Shown in pieces: positions 28,631-42,449 of a stretch of DNA of 64,000 nucleotides. Source of the DNA: Symsagittifera roscoffensis (Eukaryota; Xenacoelomorpha; Acoela; Convolutidae); NCBI RefSeq assembly GCF_963678635.1, contig NC_087068.1, forward strand, positions 55,398,467 through 55,462,466. The letters are read 5' to 3'. The notes under the pieces are model-generated. The model did no database searches, was not told where the DNA came from, and worked only from the letters and a program-made list of their open reading frames with translations. The number at the start of each line of letters is the position of its first letter. The first letter of the stretch is position 1. A program made the position numbers and the translations under genes.

Positions 28631-31600
28631 TCTCGACCCGGTTTCAGTTCTCGATTGGCTTTGTGTTTTTTTGCCAGAGATACTCGCTTTGATCTTTTGT
28701 AAAACATTTTCTAAATATGTTATAAGGCTCCTCTGAGCACTCAAGCAAAGCAGTTAATTTTTTTTCAGTCGAGGTTTCGATTGAAAGAAAGTAAAATAAT
28801 CACAACGGACAAAATATTGGAACTCAAAGAACAAAAAACCTGATGACATCCCTCATTCATTTGAGAACTATCTTTTTTTTTTCAAATGAATCAGAGCAAT
28901 AAATTTACAATATTTTTGACTAATGTGAACTTGATTCAGATTGCCCTGGAAACTCTCATTGCACGATGCAATTTCATGTGCGCTTGCAAGAAATCAAATT
29001 TCGGTCAATTGAACAAGACCAAAAATGTTTGCAAAAAACCCTAAAAAAAACATGAAAAAGAATCCACTATAGGTTCATCATTTCGGTGGTGAGTAAAAAA
29101 AGTCTTTTTTGATGAGTTAGCAAAAAGTTTTGCTCAGTTTTGACTCTGCCAAACTTACACAGGACACAAAGTCCATTTAGTTTCAAAATCATAAAAAGGT
29201 TGTTATTTTTTTAGTGTCATTTGAAAAACTTTAGCAGTAAAATGTTGGACATATTGCGCTGACATTGAATCACTTGCTAACTGGAAATGTACCCAAATAT
29301 ATCCCTCTCAATCAGGCGCAGATTTACGAATTTCTTAGGGAGGAGGCGAGTTTGCGAAAAAAACAGGCCAAAAAAGGCGTTTTCATGCACTTTTGGAATA
29401 TATCGGCCGAAAAATTGCGTTTTTTTGGCGCGCGCTCCCACCTCAAAATTAGTATAGATTGGCGCCGAAAATTTTAAAGGTCAGTCGGCCAAAAATTAAT
29501 ATCTGAAATTAGTATAAAGGGGGATCCTCTGGGTCAGCAGGGGGTCGTACTACTTTTAGGCTGAGTCATCAAATGTTTGTAGCGGTTGATTAAAGCTGTC
29601 AAAATTGTTTCAAATATTAATTGATTTTGGTTTTCAAAACTTTCTCTGTTTAGGTCAGTAGGTTACAATTCAGAAACATTTTCCATCTGTCCATCTCGAT
29701 TTAAATTTTTGAAAATTTTTTAAAGTTTAAATTTAAGTCATAAACTACTCTTGAGCTACAAGACAAGCTCGAAAATACCTACTGCTAAACAATTATTTAC
29801 CCAAATAACCAAAACTTTTTTTCAAGCGTATTTGTTAACCAAAATCCTTGTCTGGGCAATATTTTCAAAATATTGTCAATAATTTTGAAAGACTCTGCAG
29901 AAAAAGTTTTAATCAACATAATTGGTCAATACAGGTTAAAAAAATTAATTTTTGAGACTAAAGTAACACAGCGAGCGAAAACTCTTCTTTTTGCCAAAAA
30001 AACTTATATCTAGAATTTTTGAGTTTTTTGTGATATAGCAATGCTTGAATGCGTGCCAATTAGCATGCCGAAATATTAAAACTACTCATTTTAACGCTGA
30101 AAGCTTTATTTTGAGTTACAGTTGTAAATGTGAGAAACTAACCTCATTTTTTTGCCTTGAGATCCGCATTCTAAGAGGCACGCTAACAAATAGCCGGTCA
30201 CCCAAGTCAGCTAATCAATCAAAAGATTTGAGAAATCATAAGGCATTTAGTAATGAAAATTAAAATTACCTCAATCATCGGGTGTTACAAATTTCGTGAT
30301 CTTTTCAGCTATATAATTAGAGAAGACGATAATCAAATTAAAGACTATACAGATCATAATACCTTGAAAATCTTTGAAAGGTTTCGCCTTGAATCTCTTT
30401 GTAAGGTTGCAAATCAGAAAAAAAGAATTTCATCTTTAATTTTTTGGCTAAAAAATGAAACACATGAAACCACTAGTCATAAACAGCGTGTTTCTTTCAG
30501 TCTAAATTATTTACTATCGATCGAGTAATTTTTTCATCTCAGCCCACTCTATGCAAGGCATGATGACATTGTTGGTTGTAAGGAGGCTCTCAACCCCCAG
30601 CAGCCCATAGTTTTATAGTCAACACCTCCAAAAACCTCCTAATCACTGAAAAAAAAACACAATTTTTCATCAAAAAAGTTCCCAAGTATTTTTTTGACTT
30701 TTTTTATGCGTAGCATGTTAAAAACTACCTTTTGCTTCAAAGTTTATTAAAACTGCTTCAAATAGGGATGAAAGAAAAACAGCACAATTTTTTTCGTCAA
30801 TTTAACCGAGCTAGCAGTATATTAGGCTTGAAAGAAAAGATTTCAGAGCAGTTATTCTACATACTAAGGCAATTGTTCGGTTTTTTATTCATGACTGAAA
30901 TAACTCTTAAAAACTTCTTTTAAGATTTCTGAAGCTGTTTTGATTTCACCAAGCAACTCGAAAGCAGGTCCAAATTTCTTACTTCATATCAAAATGTGAA
31001 CCTGCTTATTGTTGTGAGAAATAAAAAAAAGTGTTTGTTTTTGGTGTTGTTTCGAATAGAGCATGAAGACATTGTGAAGAGTCTTTCAGCTCCCAGCAGC
31101 CCCCATGGCTCAAAGCCTTGGGTGTCCAATTTAACCACAACCTAAAAGTACAATTAAGGGTAATTAATTAAAAAATTTGGAGTGTTTTGCTACTTTTTCC
31201 ATGCGCAGCAAAACAATTGTTTTCAGCTTCAAAAAACATACAGCTTCAGGAAACACCAAACACAAGACTTTCTCTACCATTGCTTTTAATCAATCAATCA
31301 GTCTGAAAAGAAACTTATTTTAAGGCCAGTTTTTATGCATACTGAGGCTCGTCTTAGGATTTTGTTGTCACGACTGAGAGGTCTCTTGAAATTGACTTTC
31401 AGGTTCCTTAAAGCTTTTTTGACATCATCAAGCTATTCAACAACACATTGAAATTTTGTCTTTCAAATCAAAGTTTGGAATTAGTTTTTGAAAACTCTAG
31501 ACATTAATCAAAATATTATATTTTTTCAAAAAACGATGTTTTTGGAGTTATTTGGATGTCATGATAAGTTTTTTTTATTAATTTGTCACTAAAAAAATCT

Positions 31601-34600
31601 CTAAACAAAGTTCAAGTAACAAAAACTCATTTCGGCTTTCATTTTTTTAAACTATTTTGCACTCTTTTTTACGGAAAATCAGTTATCACAAAAAATTGAA
31701 TCATTTATCATAAGAGATCTCCCTCACAGTCGTGAGGCTCATAAGCAAGTTATCAAAATTATTTTGAAAAACGCAATCACCACACCCAGGTTGACCAAAA
31801 AAGCTCATTCTACTGTTTTCATATATGATAAAATGTTTATCTTACAATTCCGTGCAATTCCAATGATACAAAAATTGTTAAGAAAACTCTAAGATAAGCT
31901 TTTTTCACAAACCAAAAAGCTGGTTTTTATTCAAGTTTTATTTCTAAAATTTTTTGGGATGTATTCATGACCGAACTCAAGTGACTAAACCCATGATTTA
32001 CTCAAAACAAGAGTCACTAAAGGGTTGATCGTCCGCATTCACAATGCATTGGAAACGACCTGAATGTGTAAGAGTTCTTTTCACAAAACATATACTGAAA
32101 GCATCAAACTTTTAAATTTTGGCAAAAATTTTCAAAGATGATTATTTTTAAATTAAAAGCTTCAATTTATCGGACATTGATCAAGGCATATATGAACAAG
32201 CCATTCAAAAAAAAAAGGAGTTTTTAGCCTGTTTGAAAAAAGTTATCCGGGCAAACGGAAAAAATCCAACTTTTGTGTTTCCAGGACTTCGTCTTATATT
32301 AAAATTTGCGGTTGAAAAAAATTTGGGGCAGTTTCAATTTTACTAAAAAAGTTTTTGTTGTCGCCATCAAAAAGTTCAAGAGCCGCAGAAGTTAGTTCGA
32401 ATCTTTTTCAATGATTTTTTGAAAATGTATAAACATTTTATGATTAGTATTTTTCCATACATTTGATGTTAGGAATTGTATGATAAGCAATTTTAGTGGA
32501 TGGAATTGTAAGTTAAGCATTTTCGGTCAAAGCATTTTCGGTAAAATAAAGATTGTAAAATAAGCATTTTTGGTCAATCCGGGTACAGAAAAAACCTATT
32601 GGACAGCAAAGGCGGCAATGGATGACCCTATTGAAAAACTTACAAGCTCTATCAAAAGGAAACATTTTATCAAAACATTCAAAGTCTAAAAATGTTTCGA
32701 ATAAGATTTTGGTCAAGACCAGCTTTTAATGACCGCATAGCTATGCCTTATGATTCATCTGCTCAAAAAAACTAATTCTAGAAGTTGAGTATTTACATTT
32801 CAAAAAAAATCGTTGAGCCTATTTGCAAAACTTACCCGAATGCCAATACGATGTATACAAAACTTACGATGTATCAAACAAGAACCAGTTTTCATTTAAA
32901 CACAAACAATTTTTTGATTTTAAAGGTCCAATCAACAGTATCTCAGCAGGTTTATAAGACAACTGGTATAAACATAATTTACTTTTCACTGAACACTCGT
33001 TAGTCTCTAAAAGAACGAGAGTGCATTACGAGGCCAAACTGTGCACTGGATAGCCGCACAATTTAGTATTTGTACGTCTCTGGAATCCAGATACAAGTCT
33101 TTGAGCATGCTAAAATTTTGTCGGAACGATCAAAGAGAATGAAAAAACAAAAAATGAACAAAGGGAGCATCCTTGTTGCAGAATCTGCTCACAATTCAGA
33201 GTATACACAGTTTAACCTCATAATATGAACCACTTTAAGTTCTTGACAAATTTTGTGCAAGTTTTTGTTTATTAGTCAAGAGAGTTTCTACTGCTACGCT
33301 TGGGAAACTATTTCTACCAAATTTTGCAATTGATCACTATCGAAACTAACTCTCTTGTCTTCCAAAAGACATCGCTTTGTTTCTTTTTTCAATTTTTGAG
33401 ATCAATTGTTGATATATGGCTTGAACATGTTTATCTTAAAAACAGAGTTATGTTGCTAACCCTGGCCATCCAAAAAACTCACAGAAAAAATTCAATGTTT
33501 GTTGAAAAAAGATACATCAAAGCAAAAATAGTTTGGATAGTTCAGACGAAAAAACTGCAGACAAATAAAAGCAAAAAAAGCACACTTCAAATCTACTCAT
33601 ATTGATTTTTATTTAGTACATGAGCCCAAAAAAACTTATCGCCTTTTCCGACATAGAAAAGTATGAAAGCTTTCAGTGAAGAGGCTCAGAAGCATTTCAT
33701 TTCATGTGAAAAAAATTAAACCTAAGCACAAACAAAAAATTTAAAAAAAACGATTACAAATCTAAAAATCTTGTATGGCTATGTTTAACTGTGTATAACT
33801 ATGTGCAAATTTTTTGATTTATTATGAAATTTGCCAATAGAAAATGTCTCAGCGAAAATAATTCTGGATTGTACAACTGTACTCCTGGAAGTTTGAAATC
33901 AACCGCTGATATATGGCAAAACTATTTCATCAAACAAAATGGGTTTTGTTTTCATACTAGACCCAAAAGAAAAGAAAACTTGGATATCTCCCAATCAATT
34001 TGCATTGTGAGTCCGGACTCAGCTCCATGTTCTTAAAAAAATGCGATCGTCAACATAATGAGTCAACTGACTTGACAGCGTAGAAATTTAGCTCATATTC
34101 GGTTCTCAATACAATTTCACTTGAATGTTACTCCGAATTCATTCAGGTTACTCCGAATTCATTGATCTAGAAATTTGAGATTTCGGGTCAAACCCAGAAA
34201 CATTCGAACGTACTTAAACTTATTAGAAGCTTTGTAGAGGATGAAAAAAGCAATTGCAAATCCGGAACAAACTGTAAAGGGTAGCTCAGATCTTGTGCTT
34301 TCGTTCATTCTAAAAGTTTTTATGAAAACTAGAATAAATGTTGTCCAAACTGACCCTTGCAAATAGGCTTTTCAATGGGTAAACAACATGAATTCGCGTT
34401 TAGTTTTGTCCACTAGCTAAACATTACAGAGTAGATATAAGCAATAGCCATATATTGCATGGAGAAATTTTTCGTGAATCAATCGAAGCACGCAGATGAG
34501 AACAAATTTCGAGATGAATTATAAACTTTGGATTATCTGGTATAAAACACATTTGAAAAGTCTTTCAAGCTAAGACTCGTTTTTTTCTATTTTGTTTTGG

Positions 34601-34626
34601 TTGATTTTTCTGGAAAAGATCTTGCT
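28631..34626. other. Six kilobases of AT-rich DNA without recognisable gene
   Basis: Only short frames (up to 101 codons) lacking motifs. A diverged repeat with CATGAWGACATTGTG and CCCAGCAGCCC occurs at about 30560-30620 and 31060-31115. Nothing else stands out on either strand. Confidence 0.5.
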
Positions 34627-36006
34627 CTACCCGCACCGGAGTTCCATGGATAATAATCGATTATATTGTAAAAATGTTGTCTGAAATGTTGTCATTATAA
34701 TCCATTATAATCCATTATTGTGGTAAATTTAGACCACGTAATCGATTATGTGGTCATTAAAATCGATTTTTTTGAAAAATAAAATTCCATTATAATCCAT
34801 TATAATCCATTTTTTTTCTTCAATATCATCGATTACTTTGTCAAGAAAATCCATTATAATCCATTTTATTTCGTTAATTAGGCTATTCTATTTTTAGTTC
34901 TTTCTATGTCTGGAAGAAAAAAGCAAGTTTAAAAATGTAAAATTACTAAGTTTTCCTGAAAACATGCAGTTAAAGCAAAAAATAATTTAAGACATAGAAT
35001 CAGCATACATTTAAGACGAATCAGAATAACAGGTTAAATGTGTTCATCTTCATGTTCAATGATGTTCAAAGCTTTTCAATGATGTCAGAATTTGATCTTA
35101 GGCCGACAAAACTCAATATTTTTGAGAGTTCTGTTTCATGACTCTGTCCCGACCATCTGACTGTTCTTTCTCTGGAATTGGTTTGACTTTGGGAATTTTT
35201 AGCAGAGATAAAAAGTCAGAGACCATAGTAACAAGTCTCTCCTTCAATTATGTAAGTAAACTAACGCACGATCTTAGGCAACGCTCAGTAAATGACTAGA
35301 AATGCCCGCACGACCAAAAGAAATTGTTAGCAAGCCTATGTTTAAACTAAGTTTCTTGCAAAGTCGTGTTGAGTATGGCTCGTTGTCTTTTTTGTAAGGG
35401 GAATTGTAAACTGGGGGAGGGGAGAAGCTGGGGGATAAGCTGGGGAGGGGGGGTTGGGTAAATAAAGCAAACCAGGGTGGGTAAATAAATCGGGGGGGGG
35501 GGGGGGTAAACTGGTAAACTAGGGAGGTTAAATGGTGGGAGGGGGAGTAAGCGGGGGGGGGGGGGGTAGTAAACTGGGGGCCTAACTGGGGGGACGGTAA
35601 ACTGGGGGGTGGGAGGCAGTAAACTGGAGAGTGGGGGCGAAAAACAGTGAATGAAGTGTTAGACAAACTGCAATGAATTAAAAAAGTAGAGCCAAAAAAA
35701 GTATATAAATTTCGTTCTGAAATTTAAGATTTTATGAAACGTAATACGTAGCAACTGCACTAAATAGGAAATGAGATAATTTTGAACAAAATTAAAAATT
35801 TTATAAATAACAAGTTTCATTTTCGTTCAAAAATAATCGATTATAATCGATTATAATCGATTATATTCGGATTTTATTGAATAGAAAATAGTTTCATTAT
35901 AATCCATTTTTAATCGATTATTTTCTATTATTATCGAAATTTATTGAAACAGACGACAAAAATTCAATATAATCGATTATTATCCATGGAATTCCGGTGC
36001 GGGTAG
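34627..36006. mobile_element. 1,380-bp DNA-transposon-like element with 42-bp terminal inverted repeats
   Basis: The left end (CTACCCGCACCGGAGTTCCA...) and the right end (...CCGGTGCGGGTAG) are inverted copies with one mismatch in 42. Next to both ends lie arrays of ATAATCSATT units: ATAATCCATT at 34696-34865 and AATCGATTAT at 35829-35925. No transposase is encoded. TA is present at both TIR borders, which would fit a TA target site, but no other target duplication is visible. Non-autonomous by inference. Confidence 0.8.
35396..35640 (+). repeat. G-rich minisatellite in the core of the inverted-repeat element
   Basis: Variants of GGTAAACTGGGGG recur, with uninterrupted G-runs of 12-15 near 35494 and 35555. 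Strong candidate for G-quadruplex folding; the Pro-rich frame on the other strand is its shadow. Confidence 0.85.
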
Positions 36007-36214
36007 CGCTTCAAAAACTGCACTAGTTTCACAAATATTGCGCTAGTGTTTCACATAATGCACAAACTTTTTAAATATGGCACTTAACATATGTGTTTTA
36101 TTTTGAGACAATTGAGCGGGCCTAAGAAGATGGGCCTAGCTTGTTCACTACTAGGAAAACCGTTTGAACACTTTCTTCAATGATTTTTAAGTTTGTGCAG
36201 AGAGTTGATTCGAA

Positions 36215-39200
36215 ATGCACTGTGTTCTCTTAATGGTTTTTCTAACTGTTTCACTCCAAATTTACGAATTGAGGACTTCGAGCAAAAAGACGCAAAAAGC
36301 TGAATCCCAAATAACAGGTAAGCATAATTGATAAATAAACACGAAAATACAACATTTTAACGATTTCTTCACTATATATGCAATGTTTTGCAGGCGGAAA
36401 AGCAGTCAAAAACGCAACGATTTATCCTTTCTTTGTACAACTGATTATGTAAGTTCATAATAAACTCGTGGGATCTACTTAACAATCTCCATCCCTTTCA
36501 AGAAAGGGGGGAGATTGTTAAGTAGATCAAAATGGTCAATTTTTTTCGACCAATCCGAATGCAGCAAAATTATACATCTCAATAGAAAACTCAGTGCTAT
36601 TTTAAAGCATTTATTTATAGGGGTGGAGATTCTTAAGTGAGTACCATAGCGGGGAGATAGATTGTTAAGTATATCCAACTCCTCTTCCATTACATTGATA
36701 TAAAGGCCAAATCAGTTTTTGCACATTGGAATGCCAGCTTTGAGAGGTTCTTTTTTAACGAGCTCTACAAAAAACTAGAAGAATTCTTCTTGTCTTACCG
36801 TCTAAAAAAGCCAGTTTTCACCATCAGCTTTCATTCTTCCAAGGGCATGATTTTTTCTAAGAAGCTTATTCGTACCAAAACATTTTTCTTTTCAGCTAAA
36901 ATTGATTTGGTCGAAGTTATTGCATACGGTTAAAACGCACTTTCAGACCCGGAATACGCCAGTAAGTCCTTTAAACCAAATTTTAATAAAATTACGCCCT
37001 TAATTGTCATTAAAGCATTTTTAAACATTTAGGTTTTTTCTCCCGCAAGTGTTTTTGTCAAATTTTAGGTACAATGAAACCGCTGATACAGCAACTGGAT
37101 GTGGTGGTACTATTTTGAACAGCACCCACGTGTTGTCAGCTGCACATTGCCTCTTGAAATTTGACTGGTCTCAGCAGAAAGAAGGTCAAACATATTATCA
37201 AAACCTGAGGAAGCGCAATCCGCTTTTGCCTCAATTGCTCTCATTTTCTTTAAAAAATTTAATCATCATTTATTTGGTCTGAACTCACAAAAAAAACTCA
37301 GAAACCGCAAAAACCAACTAAATTACCAAATGTCACTTTTTCAAATTCAAAGTATGGAATCTTTAACCATGCCTAGGACAAGATTGTCTGCAAGTCTTAA
37401 TCATTGAAATATCCAATAGGAACATAAGGTATGATAGTCTACCATACGAAATGAAACATAAGGAACTATTTTTTAAATTCTTTTTATCGTTTTTCAACTA
37501 TTTAGTTTTTTTTGAAATCAAATTCAGTAATGACGTATAAATCATTACAAGATCGAAAACTGGAAGTGTGTTGATTGCACTTTTTCACCAGGCATTTGAT
37601 TGAAAACTGAATGGAGATTTTTTAAATAGTTTGAATTTTGGACTACTTCTATGAGTATAATTCAATATGGCATAAATTTTGCGCTACATTTTTTGTTATA
37701 ATAAAAATAGGGCAACAAAATATTTCTTTCAAAAAAAGTGAAACAAGCAATCTGTTCCAATTCAAACGTTACCACAAGCATACTAAATAACTTGGTACAG
37801 TACATAGCCTGCAGTAGGATAAAAAAAATTTAGGTTATAAACAATTTTTCTTCTTTTTACCAAAAAGAAACTTTTAGTTGACTTAAGGGAGCAATTTAAA
37901 CACTCAAAATTTTGCCCTGAAGTAAAAACGGTCTTGTTTGATTTTAGTTTGGATCGATGCCACATGGGTCGCGGTGATCTCAGGTACTTTTGTTTTTAAC
38001 GGAAACTTTTTTTACAAACTTTCTCTACAATTATAAACTTTCTTTACAACTTTCTTTAAATTTCTTTATTATTATCTAATCTAAGCTAAGCTAAATATGG
38101 TCAAAATTTGATCAAATTGCTGCTGGAAGAAGTTTATCAGTTTATAACTTTTCTATACGAATGGATTTACATGGTGCTCTATGGCAAAAAAAGTGTTTTC
38201 ATAAAATTTGCATGGTTAGAAGTTTCGGTCGACCCGGGATATAATTAACAGGAAGTCTCTTCACAAAAAAAACTATTAAATTTTTGTCAACGTAAAAAAT
38301 CTAATTTCAACTTTTTGAAGACGGAATAAGGGATAAAATTCAAGTGAGTCTTGTTTCCTGAAGAAACACACAGAATCACAAAAAATATGATTCAAGTTTT
38401 CAAACGCCAACCAATATGCAAAAACATATCAAATGGATTCAAAACTCAACTTGAAAAAATAAATATCAAGAGTTGCAAATCAAAGGACCAATCGTGAATC
38501 AAGTTGCAATGAACATTACATAGAATAATTAAAGTTGTAAAATATGTCGATATCAGAAAGATTTTAGTCTTAGGCTTTACATTTTTTATCGTCGAGTATT
38601 TAATCCTACAAATGGGAATTTTTTGTCAGCAACTTTTAAGGAAAATCACAGTTGGCTGCGCTTATTATAGACGTGAAGACGAGCCTGAAATCCAATTTGC
38701 CTTCAAAGCTATCCTCAAAAAAGTTCTAGTTTATGGCCAAACTTTTGGAATTTCAATTTATGATTATTCGTATGAGTAAGTTTATAAAACTAGGCTAACT
38801 GAAAAAATACATACTTCTGCTCAAAATTTTTATGTAACTATTTTACGTTTTAGGAGCATACACAGCATCTTTTCTGGACGAACAGAACACTCAGATGATT
38901 CATTATTTGAGTCATTATTTCTACCTGAGTCCATACAAGACTAACGAAGGCATCGCTGGCTACGACATGGCCATTGTGGTTCTACAAGATCCCCTCGTTT
39001 TCGATCCCTACCGACAACCTTTGGTGCCTTGTGGGGGGCTAACTGGACTATCGAATGTGAATAACTTGGATATTTGGTCACTAGGGATGGGACTTATCCA
39101 ATCTGGGGATGAAGATAATGATATCCTGCCAACTCCAGCGGATTTTCTAATGGTTAGTGTATTTTTTTCCAGGCCGACTTTACAATTACCCTCCTTTCCA

Positions 39201-41249
39201 GAAAGAGGAATACTTGTTAAATTAATAATAGTCAATTTTTGCCCAATCAGAATGCTGCAAAATTTGAAATATAATCAGAACGCTTTAAAGATAGTTTTAG
39301 TTTACTGCTCTTATTTGTAGGAGTAGCAATTCTTTAGTAGATACCATAGGATGATTGTTAAGTAGACTATTTTTCCTGTCTCGCACACACGGGCGGTCTT
39401 CGCCATATTTTTGGGCTATTTTGCTCATCAAATTGAGTCGACATGCTTTAATTTTTCCTTGTTGCCATTACAGTAATTGATAAAACTTATTTATTCCAAT
39501 AGTAAAGGTGCAACCTTTAAATAACTCGGGCCGAGTTTTCGTTTTTATGTTCAGACCAATGCGACAAAAACCCTTATGCTTTACACGGCGCGACCGAAAA
39601 CCCTTGCTTTGACCGACGCAATAAAAAACCTTTTTGTTTGGACCAATTTCGACCAAAGCAAGATTAAGCAATAAACATTTGACAGGAGGTTCAGTTGGAT
39701 GAAGTGGACGAGGGAGAGTGTAGGAGGCACTACGGAGATCAGAGTCCTCAGGGATCCCTTCTCTGCTACACTGATCTAGAGGGAAAGAGGAGAGAAGAGG
39801 ATGACAAGCCCATAGGGGACACTTGTGATGGTTGGTTAAAACCAGGGTTGACTAAAAATACTAATCATACACTTTTCATAAATGGAAAAATGCTTGTCAT
39901 ACACTTTCTTTACAATTCCAGGCGTACAGAAAATAGCATGAAAGGTCTACGATTATTGTTTTTCCATATATGGAAATTGTAAAATTACAGTTAACTTCTG
40001 GCATTTATAATAACAAAAATAAAAGAAAATTTGTACCTTTTAACAAGTTTCCACTTTGCAGTGGGGTTTTGTTGCGGAGATTTGAAAAATTAACGTTATC
40101 ACCAGCAGTTATACAATTTTTTGTGCATATATTCCGCAATATCTAAGGCGCATAACGTTATTATAAGGCTCATAAAATAGGGAACATAATAATTTTTAGT
40201 TTTTTTAACGGCCATGGGCGAGAAGACTGATTTTAAATCAATTGCAGCGGGGCAAATCCAAAAATTTTTCCCAGAGTTTTTGAATATTATTTCATTTAAA
40301 AATTTTATTAATTTTCTTGTTGGTCGAATAAATTGATTTTCTCACCTGACCGAGAACACTAATTAGAAATCACTTAGAAATTTGTCACTTAGAAAATCAC
40401 TCTCAAAATTTGTCGCCAAAAACTTTCCAGGTTGGTTTAGAAAAAAAAAAGAAAACAATCTCCCTTGGAAAACTTTTTTTTTCGAATTTTTTATCTTCAA
40501 AATAAATCAAGTTGTGATTTGAACCAAATTTTAACAAAGCTATTGTTTGAATTTAGGCGACAGCGGTGGCCCATTATTTCTAGTAGACAAACAAAAAGAA
40601 GCAGTTTGTGTTTATGGGGTTGTCAACTACGGGTGGGATACAAAATGTGGAGACAAATCTACAACCAGTGCAGCTGCTAGAGTATCTTACTACATTGGGC
40701 TATTCGAGCAGGACGGAGAAGTCGGCGGGTAATGATAGCTAAGTTAATTTAATTTATTTATTTTTCGGATTCTGCTTATCCTGATAGATTTCACTCTTCG
40801 TAATATTATCTTGTTTTTTTTTTAAATTTCGCACGGTTTTAAAAGATTTGAAATTCGTTTTTTTTATTTGAATGAAATATAAGAAATTCGTAAAAACTTG
40901 GATTCTCATGGATTCTTACCACATATTTCATACTTTTGCGTTCATTAGAATAAATTCCTTCTGAACGTACAGTTGTTTTTGTTCTTGCATAATCAAGGTT
41001 GAAATTACCTCGTTATTTAGGTTTATCAACAAACTCGGACGAATCAGAGTCGGCAGAAGCGACGAAGATCCAACAAATTATACGACGACGGGAAGCAATA
41101 GTTTCAACGAGTCTACGCAAATGACTACTGAAGGGCATACGACTCATGACTTAGAGACAATTGGAGCTAGTTGCTCAAAACAGCTCAAAAACAGCATAGG
41201 CCTATTTTCCTTTACTGGAGTAGTTCTAGTGATTGTAAATTTTGTTTAA
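36215..41249 (+). CDS. Trypsin-like S1 serine protease, eight exons, C-terminal hydrophobic anchor
   Basis: Proposed exons: 36215-36317 (signal peptide MHCVLLMVFLTVSLQI), 36394-36448, 37069-37167, 38641-38775, 38854-39152, 39686-39830, 40557-40728, 41021-41249. The join of exons 1 and 2 gives ITGGKAVKNATIYPFFVQL, the mature N terminus of S1 proteases. Catalytic residues: His in LSAAHC (exon 3), Asp in GYDMAIVVL (exon 5), Ser in GDSGGPLF (exon 7). The residue six before this Ser is Asp (DTCDGDS), as in trypsins that cut after Lys/Arg. The protein ends within a hydrophobic tail (FSFTGVVLVIVNFV), suggesting a GPI signal or membrane anchor after a Ser/Thr-rich stem. Phases agree except between exons 4 and 5 (off by one), and the exon 3 donor GTCTCA is weak, so that region is misdrawn or damaged. 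Confidence 0.8.
36471..36678. repeat. MITE-like element copy 1 with near-perfect 27-bp hairpin
   Basis: GATCTACTTAACAATCTCC (36472 on) is mirrored at 36502-36528 around a 2-nt loop, and the same terminal motif closes the element at 36661-36678. Lies in intron 2 of the protease gene. Confidence 0.7.
39175..39366. repeat. MITE-like element copy 2
   Basis: Diverged relative of 36471-36678: shared AGTCAATTTTT, CCAATCNGAATGCNGCAAAATT, TAGATACCATA-like and GATTGTTAAGTAGA blocks in the same order. It begins about 20 bp after the exon 5 donor. Confidence 0.65.
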
Positions 41250-41755
41250 AATATTTAACTTTTTTTGAAGATTGAAATGCTGCCTTTTTCTAATCTCGTT
41301 TTCCTCTTTCTGATAAATATATTTTTCTGTTCACCCTTTTTTAGGGTTCTTCCAGATGCTTTTTCATACATTTTTAATCTGACTTCACTTGAAATTCTAC
41401 TTTTAAATTTATTCTGTTACATCATCACCATTATGTTTAATGGACAGAACATCATCCGTTTTCCATCAAGCAAAACGGACGCTCAGCACGCCTGGTGGTC
41501 TTTCGAAGATTGCTGAAGATAAAATCAGGTCTTTTAAAAAATGAAACTCACAGAGGAACTATTTTGTCGAAATCTGAGAGCAATAATATAAAATTAGTCA
41601 AGTATACACTGTTTGACCACAAATGATAGTTAAAATACTTTCATATATGGAAAACTGCTTATCATACACTTTTCATGCAACTCCAAAAATACAGAAAATT
41701 GCATGAAAGTTCTATGATTAGTGCTTTTTCATATATGAAAATTGTATGACCGAAA
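39870..41755. repeat. Dispersed repeat pair, about 39870-39985 and 41640-41755
   Basis: Both carry GGAAAAMTGCTTRTCATACACTTT, ACAGAAAATNGCATGAAAG and CATATATGRAAATTGTA in order. Related TTGTCATAC segments occur in the downstream tandem array. Confidence 0.6.
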
Positions 41756-42449
41756 AAAAGAAAAAATTTCTTTGAAAGTTCGATGACGCCATTTCAGCAA
41801 AATGTATGAAATTTGTATGACTAGTATTTTTTCATGGACTTAGTTTATGAACTTGTATGATTAACTTTTTGGTCTATGGAGGTCGACCCAGGTAGATCGC
41901 AGATTGACCATATTTGCTCAAACTTTTACTATGAATGGGAACACGCCCATCAAACAACTTCATACAGTTTTATACGTACAAAAATTGTATAGAAACTCTA
42001 TAAAGAGCTCTTTACCAAAAACAAAATTGTACAATCAGCATTTTTCCGCGTATGAAATTTGTACAAATAGATTTTTCCATAAAAGAAAACATACTTTTCG
42101 CTTTAGATTTCAGTGTTTCGTCCAAAATTACAATTATTAGGTTGAGAAAGCCCATAAGCGAGTGACAAGAGTTCAGTAGATGAGCTACTATCGAAGATTT
42201 GCGAGTGATATGAAATATTGGTTTACAACCGTGACCTGTTTTTCAAACATTTTAATTCAAACTTAGCTTATAAACACAAAAATAACGAAAACTCTGTCTG
42301 TACGAAAACAATTTTTTCAGTTTGAGGTTACTTTGTGTGAAAATGCGAAAGTCAAATAGCCAAAGACAAAAAATTGGCCATTTGCCATCTTTTTTGCATT
42401 TCTTTGGTAAACCTTTGTCTGAACTAAAACATATAAAAAACGGTCCCCA
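41250..42449. other. 3' flank of the protease gene
   Basis: AT-rich, no gene seen; includes one copy of the dispersed repeat and grades into the tandem array. Confidence 0.5.

Noticed and set aside
28496-28744. 82-codon minus-strand ORF with RFERFGRFGRF
   Set aside because: Produced by the GCGGTTTTTGAGCGG repeat; no independent coding sign.
35274-35666. 130-codon Pro-rich minus-strand ORF
   Set aside because: Complement of the G-rich minisatellite.
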